DNA of 64,000 nucleotides from positions 2,797,001-2,861,000 of the forward strand of contig NZ_JAJOMY010000001.1 of assembly GCF_024699945.1 (NCBI RefSeq), read 5' to 3'. The position numbers were made by a program, and so were the translations under genes. Shown here one piece after another: positions 18,833 to 28,327 of this stretch; within the stretch, counting starts at the first letter, position 1; every line of letters begins with the position of its first letter. This DNA comes from Phenylobacterium sp. J426. GTDB lineage: Bacteria > Pseudomonadota > Alphaproteobacteria > Caulobacterales > Caulobacteraceae. The notes beneath the pieces were generated by a model. It saw only the letters and a program-made list of their open reading frames with translations, searched no databases and was not told where the DNA came from.

Positions 18833-19604
18833 ATGGCGGACGGATCGGCGGCAGGCGTGGTCTCGCTGAAGGGCAAGGTCAGCGCGGAAGAGTGGCAGGC
18901 CCGCGTCGAACTCGCCGCGCTCTATCGCCTGGTGGCGCTGCACGGGTGGGACGACCTGATCTACACCCACATCTCGGCCCGTATCCCGGGGCCCGAGCAC
19001 CACTTCCTGATCAACCCCTACGGCATGCTGTTCGACGAGATTACGGCCTCGTCGCTGGTGAAGATCGACCTCGAGGGCAACATCCTTCAGGAAACCCCCT
19101 ACTTCATCAATCCGGCGGGCTTCACCATCCACTCAGCCGTCCACGAGGCGCGCGAAGACGCCAAGTTCGTGATGCATCTGCACACCGACCAGGGCGTCGC
19201 CGTCTCGGCCCAGCGGGAAGGCCTGTTGCCGCTGACCCAGCATGCGCTGATCGTGCTGCCGAGGCTCGCCTACCACGACTATGAGGGCATCGCCCTGAAC
19301 CTGGACGAGCGCGAGCGTCTGGTCGCCGATATCGGCGACAAGAACCTGATGCTGCTGCGCAACCACGGCACGCTCTCGGTCGGCGCCACCGCCGGCGACT
19401 GCTGGGTCGGGATGTTCTTCCTGGAACGGGCCTGCAAGCAGCAGATCATGGCGCTCTCCGGCGGCCGCGAGAACGTCCTGTTCGCCCCCCGAGGCGTCCG
19501 TGGCCGAGGTGAAGATGCAGACGTCGCGCGGCATCGGCGGCGGCCTCGCCTGGCCGGGCTGCCTCCGGCGTCTCGACCGGCATCTCCCAGGCTACGACGC
19601 GTAG
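18833..19604 (+). CDS. Class II aldolase/adducin family protein (frame broken near the C-terminus)
   Basis: The class II aldolase fold is visible: LYRLVALHGWDDLIYTHISAR, FLINPYGMLFDEITASSLVKID, zinc-ligand FVMHLHTDQG with two His, LVVLL-type strand LMLLRNHGTLSVG (third His), and FFLERACKQQI. The frame changes at the six-C run 19485-19490. Dropping one C gives APEASVAEVKMQTSRG and a stop at 19602-19604, 256 residues in all. Members are aldolases, epimerases or dehydratases of sugar phosphates, or adducin-like proteins; the substrate is not evident. The start has a strong AGGGAGAAG-type ribosome binding site. Confidence 0.88.
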
Positions 19605-19617
19605 AGCAGCCCTCTCA

Positions 19618-19700
19618 AACCTTTCTGTCATCCCGGCGGCAGCGAAGCCCCCAGGGGCCGGGTCGAGCGGCGCTGACATTCTGGAGGTGCAGGACGCGGG
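19618..19700. repeat. Possible REP-type interspersed repeat fragment
   Basis: It begins with TGTCATCCCGGCGGCAGCG and continues with CCCCAGGGGCC and a GACATTCTGGAGGTG stretch. Interspersed repeats starting with TGTCATCCCGG are common in alphaproteobacterial intergenic DNA. Only one copy is in this window, so the call rests on resemblance and could be wrong. Confidence 0.3.
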
Positions 19701-20037
19701 TCTCGCGCGTCCCGCCGAACTGCAGCGCGCGTTCGCCACGGCGCTCGAACGCACCAGCCGCACCGTCCGCCTCGCCTATGCGCTGCAGGCCAACCTCCGC
19801 CGCGCCGCCAATCGCGCCGAGCGCGAGGACGCCGACGCGCAGGCCAGGCGCGACCGCGAAGAGGTGCGCTTCAAGAAGCAGCGCCTCCGCACGGGCGTCG
19901 AGGCGCTGATCTGGCGCGACACCGACGCCATGGACCAGGAAACGCCCGCTCCGCCGGGGAGGCAAAAGGCGTGCTTCCGCCGCCCGATTGGAGCGCCCCG
20001 CGCCGATGGCGCACATGACAGGGATTTAATCGCGTAA
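19687..20037 (+). CDS. Small hypothetical charged helical protein, possibly a remnant
   Basis: 116 residues from a GTG. The part from PAELQRAFATALERTSR to RTGVEALIWRDTD is a believable helical, Arg/Ala/Glu-rich segment. The last 30 residues look like random GC-rich read-through, and the start lies inside a possible interspersed repeat. It may therefore be a truncated or frame-broken member of a small Caulobacteraceae family. No domain is recognised. An opposite-strand frame here (19615-20016) has no better claim. Confidence 0.4.
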   Translation: MQDAGLARPAELQRAFATALERTSRTVRLAYALQANLRRAANRAEREDADAQARRDREEVRFKKQRLRTGVEALIWRDTDAMDQETPAPPGRQKACFRRPIGAPRADGAHDRDLIA

Positions 20038-20053
20038 GTTTCAGCAACGAAAC
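20038..20053. promoter_or_regulatory. Short inverted repeat upstream of the RND pump genes
   Basis: GTTTC and GAAAC, five bases each and exactly complementary, are separated by AGCAAC. The site is 102 bp upstream of the adaptor start, in a 117-bp gap, and is a candidate repressor operator. No regulator gene is adjacent. Confidence 0.3.
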
Positions 20054-20154
20054 GCTAAGCCATCCTGCTGTCACTGGATCGCGCAACAGAGGCGCCGTAA
20101 GAGCGCATCCTCCCCGAACGTCAGCCCGTATCTCGGGCGCGGAGTACCTACGTC

Positions 20155-21384
20155 TTGATTCGACGCCATTTCTTCCTCGCTGCAGCTATCGTCGTGCTGG
20201 CGGTCATGGTCGTCGTGGGCGGCATCAAGGTCTTTGCGCTGAAGAACGGCGGCGGCCAAGGCGGCGGCCCTGGGGGCCCGCCCGGCGCGATGGCGGCCGG
20301 CAAGGCGGGTCCGGGCGGCCCGGGCGGCCCGGCCGCGAAGGGCGGCGGCCGCGGCGGTTTCGGCCCGACCCAGGTCTCGGTCGCGGTGGTCCAGCCGCGG
20401 GCCTTCAAGGACACCATCGAGGTGCTCGGCGTCGCCAAGGGCCGTCAGTCGGTGACCCTCACGGCCGGCACGACGCAACTCGTCGAGCGCGTTCGGTTCC
20501 GCGACGGCCAGCAGGTCGCCCGCGGGGCCGTCCTCGTCGAACTCCGCGCCACGGAGCAGGACGCCGCCGTCGCCCAGGCCCAGGCGCGCCTGGTCCAGGC
20601 GCAGCGCAGCTACGAACGCTATCGCACGCTCGGCCAGCAGGGCTGGGCCTCCAAGGCCCAGGTCGATGAAGTCGAGGCCTCCTATCGCGCCGCTCAGGCC
20701 GACGTCGCGGCCGCCCGCGCCCGTGAAGCCGACCGTGTGATCCGCGCGCCGTTCGCCGGCGTCGTGGGCCTGTCGGACGTGGCCCCGGGGGCTCTCGTCA
20801 ATCCCGGCGCCCCGATCGTGACCCTCGACGATATCTCCGCGATGCGCGTCGATTTCCAGGTGCCCGAGCGCTACCTGGCCCAGCTGCGCCAGGGCCAGAC
20901 GATCCTGGCCAACGTCGACGCCTATCCCGGCGAGACGATCACCGGCCGGATCGCCCAGCTGGACACCCGCATCGACGAGCGCACCCGCGCCATCACCGCC
21001 CGGGCGGAGTTCCCGAACCCCGGCGGCCGATTGAAGCCCGGCATGCTCGTGCGCGTCGGCGTCTCGCGTGGGGAACGCCAGAGCCTCAGCGCGCCGGAGT
21101 CGGCGGTCTCGGTGCAGGGCGACAACGCCTTCGTCTATGTGATCCGCCAGAACGGCGAGCGCACCGTGGCCGAGCAGCGGCCGATCCTCACCGGCATCCG
21201 GCAGCAGGGCCTGGTCGAGATCCGCGACGGCGTTCAGCCGGGCGAGCGGATCGTCGCCGACGGCCTCAACAAGATCCAGCCCGGCCAGCCGATCCGCGTG
21301 GGCGGCCCCCGGCCGCCCGGCGCCGGTCCTGGCGCCCGGCCCGCCGGCCAAGCCGCCCCGGGCAAGGCGGGGACCCCCGCATGA
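20155..21384 (+). CDS. RND efflux periplasmic adaptor (membrane fusion protein)
   Basis: 409 residues from a TTG start with GGAG ten bases upstream. A single N-terminal anchor (FFLAAAIVVLAVMVVVGGI) is followed by a Gly/Pro-rich linker, then the barrel-sandwich (VERVRFRDGQQVARGAVLVEL), an alpha-helical hairpin (AQARLVQAQRSYERYRTLGQ to AAARAREADRVIRAPFAGVVG), a beta-barrel domain (MRVDFQVPERYLAQLRQGQ) and a membrane-proximal domain (GVQPGERIVADGLNKIQPGQPI). It bridges the inner-membrane pump to an outer-membrane channel. Its stop overlaps the start of the pump gene. No outer-membrane factor gene is present. Confidence 0.92.
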   Translation: MIRRHFFLAAAIVVLAVMVVVGGIKVFALKNGGGQGGGPGGPPGAMAAGKAGPGGPGGPAAKGGGRGGFGPTQVSVAVVQPRAFKDTIEVLGVAKGRQSVTLTAGTTQLVERVRFRDGQQVARGAVLVELRATEQDAAVAQAQARLVQAQRSYERYRTLGQQGWASKAQVDEVEASYRAAQADVAAARAREADRVIRAPFAGVVGLSDVAPGALVNPGAPIVTLDDISAMRVDFQVPERYLAQLRQGQTILANVDAYPGETITGRIAQLDTRIDERTRAITARAEFPNPGGRLKPGMLVRVGVSRGERQSLSAPESAVSVQGDNAFVYVIRQNGERTVAEQRPILTGIRQQGLVEIRDGVQPGERIVADGLNKIQPGQPIRVGGPRPPGAGPGARPAGQAAPGKAGTPA

Positions 21385-24300
21385 TGCTTTCGGACATCTC
21401 GGTCCGGCGGCCCGTCTTCGCGGCGGTCGCCGCGATCATCCTCTGCGTGGTCGGCTTCGCGGCCTTCCAGTCGCTGACCGTCCGCGAACTGCCCAGCGTC
21501 GACCCGCCCGTGGTCTCGGTCGGCACCACCTACCGCGGCGCCTCCGCGGAGGTCATCGAGGAGCGGATCACCGAGGTCATCGAGCGGCAGATCGCCGGCA
21601 TCGAGGGCATCGACCGCATCAACTCGGCGTCGCGCGACGGCTCCTCGCGGATCAACATCTCCTTCACCCTCGACCGCGATCTCGACGCTGCGGCCAACGA
21701 TGTGCGCGACGCCGTCAGCCGGACCCTGGCCGCGCTGCCCCAGCAGGCCGATCCGCCGACCATCCAGAAGGCGAACGCCGACGCCTCGCCGATCATGTTC
21801 CTGAGCTTCACGTCGACGACGCTGAACCGGCTGCAGCTCACCGACTACGCGCAGCGCTACCTCGTGGAGCGGTTCTCCACGGTGCCGGGCGTGGCCAATG
21901 TCGGTGTCGGCGGCGCCCAGAACTATTCGATGCGCGTCTGGCTCGATCCCGACGCCATGGCCGCCCGCGGCGTCACCGTGGAAGACGTCGAGAGCGCGCT
22001 GAACAGCCAGAACCTCGAGCTGCCCGCGGGGTCGCTCGAGGCGCCCTCCAAGGACTTCACCATCCGCGTCGCCCGCGGCTACGCGACGCCGGAACAGTTC
22101 GCGCGCCTGCCGGTGACGCCCTCGCGAGCCGCGGCTTCGACCCAGGCGTCCGCCGCGCTGGGCGGCAGCGCGGCGGGCGCCGGCTCGGCCCAGGGGGCGA
22201 CGCGCGACATCACGGCGGCCACTCAGGGCCAGGCCTACATCACCCGGCTGGGTGACATCGCCCGCGTCGAGGAGGCGGCGGACGAGCATCGCCGCAGCTT
22301 CCGCTCGAACGGCAAGGACCAGGTCGGCATCGCCATCTTCCGCCAGAGCCTGGCCAACGACCTGGAAATCTCCGACGGCGTCCGGGAGACGATCGAGGAG
22401 ATCCGGTCCGGCCTGCCCAAGGGGACCGATCTCCAGGTGGCGGTCGACTACACCGAGTTCACTCGCCACGCGATCGAGGAGGTGTGGATCACCATGGCCA
22501 TCGCGCTGGGCTGCGTGGCGCTGGTGAACTTCCTGTTCCTGGGGACCTGGCGGGCGGCGATGATCCCCTCGATCATTGCGCCGATCTGCATCCTGTCGAC
22601 CTTCATCGTGATGGCCCCGCTGGGCTTCTCGATCAATCTTCTGACCCTGCTCGCCCTGGTGCTGGCGATCGGTCTCGTCGTCGACGACGCCATCGTGGTG
22701 GTCGAGAACATCCAGCGCCGCATCGACGACGGCGAGCCGCCGATCGTGGCCGCCGAGCGCGGGCGCCCGGCAGGTGTTCTTCGCCGTGGTCGCGACGACC
22801 ATCGTGCTGATCTCGGTCTTCGCGCCGCTGATGTTCATGCCCGGCTTCACCGGCCGGCTGTTCGTCGAACTGGCCGTCGCTGTGGCCGCCGCCGTAGGTT
22901 TCTCGGCCCTGATGGCGCTCTCGCTGTCGCCGATGCTGGCGTCCAAGCTTCTGCGCCCGGCCAAGGGCGAAGGCTGGCTCGCCCGTCGCATCGACACCGG
23001 GATGGAGAAGCTCAGGAACTCCTACCACAACTCCCTCGAGGGCCTGCTGGGCAAGCGCGTGGTCAGCGTCTCGGCGTCGGGGATCGTGCTCCTGCTGGCC
23101 GGCCTCGCGGTCGTGGTCTTCACCACGCTTCCCAAGGAACTGACGCCGGAAGAGGACCGCCGCCGCGCCCAGGTGATGATCACCGGTCCCGAAGGTGCGG
23201 GCTTCGACTACACCAAGGCCGCCGCCGCCCAGCTCGAGCGCATCCTGATGGGCTATGTGAACGACGGCACGCTCGACCGCTACGTGCTTTCGATGCCGCG
23301 GTTCGGCGGCGCCCAGCAGCTTCAACAGCGCCGGCGGCAACACCATGCTGTCGCCCAAGGCCGACATGACCACCCAGGAGTTCGCGGCCCAGCTGAACCG
23401 CCAGCTGAGCGGCATCACCTCCGTCCGCGCCATCGTCTCGCCGGAGGGCGGCCTGCAGCGGGGCGGCCCCGGCGGCGGCGGCGGCGGGTCCAGCCTCCAG
23501 CTTATCCTGACCGGCAACGACTATCCCGAGATCGAGCGCCGCATCCGGCCGATCCTCGCCGCTGCCGAGCAGAACCCGGGCCTCGCCCGTCCGCGCCTCG
23601 ACTACGAGCCCACCAGCCCGCGCGTCGTCGTCGACATCGATCGCGACAAGGCCGCCACCCTTGGCGTCTCGGCTCAGGCGGTCGGCCGCGCCCTGGAGAC
23701 CATGTTCGGCAATCGGCGGGTGACGACCTACATCAAGAACGGCCAGGAATACGACGTCCTCCTGCAGACCGACCGGGCGAACCGCCAGACCGAGCAGGAT
23801 CTCGGCAAGCTCTACGTGCGCGCCGCCTCGGGCGAGACCGTGCCGTTGTCGTCCCTCGTGACCACGCGCGTCAGGGGCGACACGCCTGATCGGTCGCGGG
23901 TCGATCGCCTCCGGTCGATCACCCTGACCGCGCAGCTCAGTCCCGGCTACTCCATGGGCGAGGCCATCGACTTCCTGCGGGGTCAGGCGTCGGAGCAGGG
24001 CGTGGCCAGCAGCGTGAAATGGGGCGGCGGCGCCCGGGACTACCTCGAGTCCTCCAGCGCCGTCGGCGTCGCCTTCGGCCTGGCCCTGCTGCTCGTCTTC
24101 CTGGTGCTGGCGGCTCAGTTCGAGAGCTGGATCCACCCCGCGGTGATCATGCTGACCGTGCCTGTGGCGACGCTGGGCGGCCTGTTCGGCCTCCTCGTCG
24201 CCGACAGTTCGATCAACACCTACAGCCAGATCGGGCTGATCATCCTGGTGGGCATCGCCGCCAAGAACGGCATCCTGATCGTCGAGTTCGCGAACCAGCT

Positions 24301-24622
24301 TCGGGACGAGGGGCTGTCGGTGCGCGAGGCGGTGATCGAGAGCGCCTCGCTGCGCCTCCGGCCGATCATCATGACCTCCATCTCCGCCGCGGCCGGCGCC
24401 ATCCCGCTGATCGTCTGGGGCGGCATGGGCGGGGAGGCGCGCAAGACCATCGGCGTGACCATCTTCTTCGGGGCGATCTTCGCCACCCTCGTCACGCTGT
24501 TCATCGTCCCGGTCTTCTACAACATGCTGGCCCGCTACACGAAGTCGCCCATGGCGACGGCGCGCCGGATCGAGGCCTTCGAGGAGGCCGAGAAGGCCCG
24601 CGTCGCCAACGCGGCGGAGTAG
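21381..24622 (+). CDS. RND multidrug efflux permease, AcrB/HAE1 type (two frame breaks)
   Basis: The start MMLSDISVRRPVFAAVAAIIL and the following RELPSVDPPVVSVGTTYRGASAEVIEE region are typical of HAE1 pumps. VDYTEFTRHAIEEVW, LALVLAIGLVVDDAIVVVEN (proton-relay Asp pair in TM4) and the C-terminal IILVGIAAKNGILIVEFANQ are present. Two one-base insertions split it: a G in 22761-22763 (restoring ERGARQVFFAVVAT) and a C in 23312-23314 (restoring RFGGASSFNSAGGNTM). Repaired length is 1079 residues, full size. It exports hydrophobic or toxic compounds using the proton gradient. It is translationally coupled to the adaptor upstream. Confidence 0.93.
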
Positions 24623-24635
24623 CTCCGAAAGAAAG

Positions 24636-24658
24636 CGGCCTCCCACGCGGGGAGGCCG
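24636..24658 (+). terminator. Hairpin after the RND permease gene
   Basis: A nine-base-pair perfect stem, CGGCCTCCC with GGGAGGCCG, and a five-base loop lie 14 bp past the permease stop. There is no U tract on the + strand, while the complementary strand continues CTTTCTTTC, so termination may be bidirectional and weak. Confidence 0.4.
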
Positions 24659-24832
24659 AGAGAAGGGTCCTCGCCGGCAAGGGGGGAAGCCGGGCGGAGG
24701 CGGATCCGGTCCTGGTCGAAGGCCGGCCGAAGGGTGTCGTCGACAGATGCATGATCGACGAACGCCAGCATGCGCCGGGCCGGGATGCGCGTCAAGGTTG
24801 TCTGGGTGGCGATTCTACGCGCCTGGCGTGAA

Positions 24833-25332
24833 CTACTGCGGCTTGTGGCCGGTCTCGACCATCAGATAGGCGATCAGGTCGGTGCGGTCCTTAGCGTCCT
24901 TCACGCCGGCGAACGACATCTTGGTGCCGGGCAGGTAGGTCATCGGCTTGGCCAGCCATTCGTCGAGGTGGTTCGCGTCCCACACGATGCCGGAGTTCTT
25001 GAGGGCGTCGGAGTACCGGAACTTTGCGTTCTGCGCCGCCTTCTGACCGAACACCCCGTGCAGATTGGGGCCGGTCATGTTCGCGCCGTCGGGCGTGATG
25101 GTGTGGCACGAGCGGCAGAGGCCGAACTTGGCCTCGCCATTGGCCAGGTCCGCGGTGTTGTAGGGGGCTGGGAACGACGCAAGCAGGGCCTGCTTCTCGG
25201 CGTCGGACATCTCGGGCGCCGCGGCCGGGGGGCGCTCGCCTCGGTCGTCGCGCTCGTGTCGCCGCCGGATTGCGACTGGCCGCAGGCGGCCACGGTGGAG
25301 GCGAGGAGGGCGGTGGCGAGGATGCGGCGCAT
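24833..25332 (-). CDS. Lipoprotein cytochrome c, class I (frame broken by one missing base)
   Basis: The N-terminus MRRILATALLASTVAACGQSQ is a lipoprotein signal with lipobox VAAC. After a low-complexity linker comes a mono-heme domain: heme-attachment CRSCH (FGLCRSCHTITPDG), GPNLHGVFGQKAAQ, and the distal Met in YLPGTKMSFAGVKD. The frame changes at the G run 25227-25232. One extra C on the coding strand joins TTEASAPP to AAAPEMSDAEKQ, giving 166 residues. It is probably a membrane-attached electron carrier of the cytochrome c552/CycM type, feeding a terminal oxidase. Confidence 0.88.
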
Positions 25333-25394
25333 GAAGGTCTCCCTGAAACGGCGGGCCGGAAGCTAGCGCGACCGCGGCGGTAAGCAAGGGCGCC

Positions 25395-25847
25395 CTAGCG
25401 GCGCCGGCGGCGTTCCCGGTTCACCGCCTCGTCCAGCGCCTGGAGGAAGCGCGAGCGGTCGGCCTGGGCGAACGCTTTCGGCCCGCCGGTGATCTCGCCG
25501 GTCGAGCGGATGTGCTCCATGATCGACCGTTGGGCCAGCGCGCTGCCGATGCTGTCGACGGTGAACGCCCGCCCGTTCGGCGCGATGGCGGCCGCGCCCG
25601 CCTTCAGCACCCGGTCGGCCAGGGGAATGTCGTTGGTGACCACGATGTCGCCGGGCGCGGCCCGCTCGGCGATCCAGTCGTCGGCCACGTCGGGGCCGGC
25701 GTCGACGACCACCTGCTCGATGGCCGGGCTCTGCGGCGTGCGGATCCAGCTGTTGGACACCACGAACGTCTTCAGGCCGTAGCGGGCGGCGACCTTGTAG
25801 GCCTCGTCCTTCACCGGACAGGCGTCGGCGTCGATGAAGATGCGCAT
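25395..25847 (-). CDS. YaiI/YqxD family protein (DUF188, UPF0178)
   Basis: 150 residues, the full family length. Signatures are MRIFIDADACPVKDEAYKVA at the N-terminus with its acidic cluster, VVVDAGPDVADDWIAERA and DIVVTNDIPLADRVL. These acidic residues suggest a PIN-like metal-dependent nuclease fold, but the biochemical role of the family is not established. It stands alone; a small membrane-protein gene starts divergently just upstream. Confidence 0.9.
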   Translation of the reverse strand: MRIFIDADACPVKDEAYKVAARYGLKTFVVSNSWIRTPQSPAIEQVVVDAGPDVADDWIAERAAPGDIVVTNDIPLADRVLKAGAAAIAPNGRAFTVDSIGSALAQRSIMEHIRSTGEITGGPKAFAQADRSRFLQALDEAVNRERRRRR

Positions 25848-25905
25848 GCCGAAGCCCTACCGTCGGAACCGGGTCCCGCAAAGACCGTTCGCTTGCCGGG
25901 TCATT

Positions 25906-26223
25906 GTGCAAGGGGATCGTGTCTTGTTCCGGAAAGCCGTCATTGCGGGCGCCGAGGCGTCTGCCGCGCCGAAGCCGTCGCTCGTGGACGCCGCCGTCCT
26001 GCGTCTGCACGCGCTCGCCGTCCGTCTCGACCGGGTGCCCTCCGAGTTCGGCGACGTCGCTCCGGTCGACGAGACCGATCCACGGGCCGTCCGCGCCGAA
26101 TGGCTGCGGCAGTACCGGATCTGGGCGGATTCCAACCCCGAGCGACTGTTCGCCATCAAGGTCGGCGGCCTCCTGCTCGGCGTTCCGCTCCTCGTACTGC
26201 TGGCGGTGATCGCCGCGATGTAG
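25906..26223 (+). CDS. Small single-pass membrane protein, hypothetical
   Basis: 105 residues from GTG at 25906. The open frame extends back to an ATG at 25834 overlapping yaiI, which is less likely. A soluble N-terminal region with a conserved-looking PAVRAEWLRQYRIW-type segment (DPRAVRAEWLRQYRIWADS) ends in one C-terminal hydrophobic helix (VGGLLLGVPLLVLLAVIAAM), so it is probably tail-anchored. No family recognised. Start uncertain. Confidence 0.6.
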   Translation: MQGDRVLFRKAVIAGAEASAAPKPSLVDAAVLRLHALAVRLDRVPSEFGDVAPVDETDPRAVRAEWLRQYRIWADSNPERLFAIKVGGLLLGVPLLVLLAVIAAM

Positions 26224-26293
26224 CCGCGGGTCGGAACCCAATCACCACCGGTGAATTCGTCAAGGCGGAGCTGTGCCGAGAGAGGGACCCCGC

Positions 26294-26728
26294 ATGCGAC
26301 GACAGATCGGTCCGGTAGGCCGCGCGACACGCGCCGCCTACGGCGTGCTGCTGGCCTTCCCGGTCGCGCTGTTCAGCTTCGCCGTCGCGACGGACATCGC
26401 CTATCTGCGCACCGCCGAGATGCAGTGGAGCAACTTCTCCGCCTGGTCGATCACGGTGGGCCTCGTGTTCGGCGGCGTGGCGCTGGTCTGCGCGCTTCTC
26501 GCTCTTCTGGCCGGCCTCCGGTCCGGCCGGCGCGCGCCTCGGCTGCTGCACGCCGCGGCCCTGGCGCTGATGTGCCTGCTGGGGCTGATCAACGCCTTCA
26601 AACATAGCCAGGACGCCTGGAGCTCGGTGGGGGCGTTCGGCCTGATCCTCTCGATCCTCACCGCCGTTGCGGCCCTGGTCGCCGCTCTCGTCGCCTACTC
26701 GGGTGCGATGAACGAGGAGGCCGCGTGA
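26294..26728 (+). CDS. DUF2231-type membrane protein
   Basis: 144 residues from ATG at 26294, preceded by GAGAGGGA. Four hydrophobic helices are visible: GVLLAFPVALFSFAVATDIAYL, FSAWSITVGLVFGGVALVCALLALLAG, LLHAAALALMCLLGLINAF and VGAFGLILSILTAVAALVAALVAY. A DUF2231 membrane protein next to a sorbosone/glucose dehydrogenase is a recurrent pairing, and here the TGATG junction couples translation of the two. DUF2231 proteins are presumed redox- or heme-associated membrane proteins; the function is unproven. Confidence 0.8.
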   Translation: MRRQIGPVGRATRAAYGVLLAFPVALFSFAVATDIAYLRTAEMQWSNFSAWSITVGLVFGGVALVCALLALLAGLRSGRRAPRLLHAAALALMCLLGLINAFKHSQDAWSSVGAFGLILSILTAVAALVAALVAYSGAMNEEAA

Positions 26729-28023
26729 TGCGGATCGGAACCCTGACCTGCGTCGCCGCTCTCCTGGCGCTGGGCGCCTGCGGTCGCAGCGACCCCAACC
26801 TTAACCAGACAGGCGCCAACCCGGACCTGCCGGGCGTTCGCGAAACCCTGGTGCCGCCCATGCGGATCGCCAAGCCGGTCGGCTGGGGCGACGCGGTTCC
26901 CACCGCGCCTTCCGGCTTCACCGTAACAGCGCTGGCCACCGACCTGCAGATCCCCCGCCAGATGCTGGTCCTGCCCAACGGCGACATCCTGGTCGCCGAA
27001 GGTCGCGGCGGCGGCGCGCCGCGCCTGCGGCCGAAGGACGTGATCGCCGGCGTGATCAAGAAGCAGGGCAACACCAAGGTCGAAAGCGGCGACCGGATCA
27101 CCCTGCTGCGCGACGCCGACAACGATGGCCGGGCGGAGGTGCGCACCGTCTTCGTCGACGGGCTGGATGCGCCCTACGGCCTCGCGTTCGTCAACGGCTA
27201 CCTCTACGTCGCCAACCAGGATGCGCTCGTCCGCTTCCCCTATCAGGAAGGGCAGACGCGGATCACGGCTTCACCTGAGGAGGTGACCAAGCTGCCCGCG
27301 GCGCTCAACCACCACTGGACCAAGGCGATGACCGCGAGCGCCGACGGCCAGACGCTGTATGTGGGCATCGGCTCGAACAGCAACGTCGGCGAACGCGGCA
27401 TGGCGGTGGAGGAGGAACGGGCGGTCATCTGGGCCATCGATCCGACGACCGGAGCCCGGCGCACGGTGGCCCGCGGGATCCGCAATCCGACGGCGCTCGC
27501 CATCGAGCCGGCGACCAGCGCCCTCTGGGCCGTGGTCAACGAGCGCGACGAGATCGGCCCCCAACTTGCGCCCGACTACCTGACGTCGGTGCGGGAAGGC
27601 GGCTTCTACGGTTGGCCCTACAGCTACTGGGGCAAGAACCTGGACCCGCGCGTGAAGCCCCAGAAGCCGGAACTGGTCGCCACGGCGATCACGCCCGACT
27701 ACGCGCTCGGCTCTCACGTCGCCGCCCTCGGCCTGTCGTTCGCGACGCAAGGCGGGTTCGGCGGGACCTACGCCGAGGGCGCCTTCATCGGGCAGCACGG
27801 CAGCTGGAACCGCCAGGACCTGGCGGGCTACAAGGTGGTCTGGACGCCATTCTCTGCCGGTCGACCCAGTGGGCCTCCGGTAGATTTCGTCACCGGCTTC
27901 CTCACCGAGGAGGGCCGCGCGCGGGGGCGGCCAGTTGGCGTCACGTTCGATCCGGCCAAGCGCATCCTGCTGGTGGCAGACGACCTGTCGAACACGGTCT
28001 GGCGGGTGGCCCCGCAGCGCTAG
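26728..28023 (+). CDS. PQQ-dependent sorbosone/glucose dehydrogenase-like lipoprotein
   Basis: 431 residues from ATG at 26728 (GTG three bases earlier also possible). The signal MRIGTLTCVAALLALGACGRS has lipobox LGAC. The rest is a six-bladed propeller of the soluble glucose/L-sorbosone dehydrogenase family: GFTVTALATDLQIPRQMLVLPNGDILVAEGRG, GLDAPYGLAFVNGYLYVANQD, the active-site His region ALNHHWTKAM, and GGFYGWPYSYWGKNLDPRV. It would oxidise aldose sugars in the periplasm with PQQ, or act as a related hydrolase. No pqq synthesis genes are in the window. Confidence 0.87.
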   Translation: MRIGTLTCVAALLALGACGRSDPNLNQTGANPDLPGVRETLVPPMRIAKPVGWGDAVPTAPSGFTVTALATDLQIPRQMLVLPNGDILVAEGRGGGAPRLRPKDVIAGVIKKQGNTKVESGDRITLLRDADNDGRAEVRTVFVDGLDAPYGLAFVNGYLYVANQDALVRFPYQEGQTRITASPEEVTKLPAALNHHWTKAMTASADGQTLYVGIGSNSNVGERGMAVEEERAVIWAIDPTTGARRTVARGIRNPTALAIEPATSALWAVVNERDEIGPQLAPDYLTSVREGGFYGWPYSYWGKNLDPRVKPQKPELVATAITPDYALGSHVAALGLSFATQGGFGGTYAEGAFIGQHGSWNRQDLAGYKVVWTPFSAGRPSGPPVDFVTGFLTEEGRARGRPVGVTFDPAKRILLVADDLSNTVWRVAPQR

Positions 28024-28325
28024 GCGATGAGGACGGCCAGGGTCTGCCACGCGATGGCGATCACGGCGACGGCCGCGCCCAGCAGCGCGAGCTGGTTCAG
28101 GAGCGTGACGGCGGCGTCGCCACGGCGCTGGAGGCGACGAGCCGCGACCACGGCGACGCCTACGCATGCGCCAGCGCAGGCGAGCGACAGGGCGACGGAC
28201 GCGGCGCGCCAAAGACCGCTGTCCGCGACGGGCGTCTGCGCGTCGAGGCTGGCGAAGGCGTAGACGCCGGTGAAGTGAACCGTCCATGCTATCAGGCCGC
28301 CCAGGGCATAGCTCCAACGGGGCAT
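28020..28325 (-). CDS. Small three-helix membrane protein of the caa3 oxidase cluster
   Basis: 101 residues with three hydrophobic helices, including YALGGLIAWTVHFTGVYAFASL and LLNQLALLGAAVAVIAIAWQTLAVL. It starts just 2 nt after the fused oxidase subunit I+III gene on the same strand, so it is likely the last gene of the operon. By position and size it could be a small accessory subunit or assembly factor, but no family is recognised. Its stop overlaps that of the convergent sorbosone dehydrogenase gene. Confidence 0.75.
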   Translation of the reverse strand: MPRWSYALGGLIAWTVHFTGVYAFASLDAQTPVADSGLWRAASVALSLACAGACVGVAVVAARRLQRRGDAAVTLLNQLALLGAAVAVIAIAWQTLAVLIA

Positions 28326-28327
28326 GG

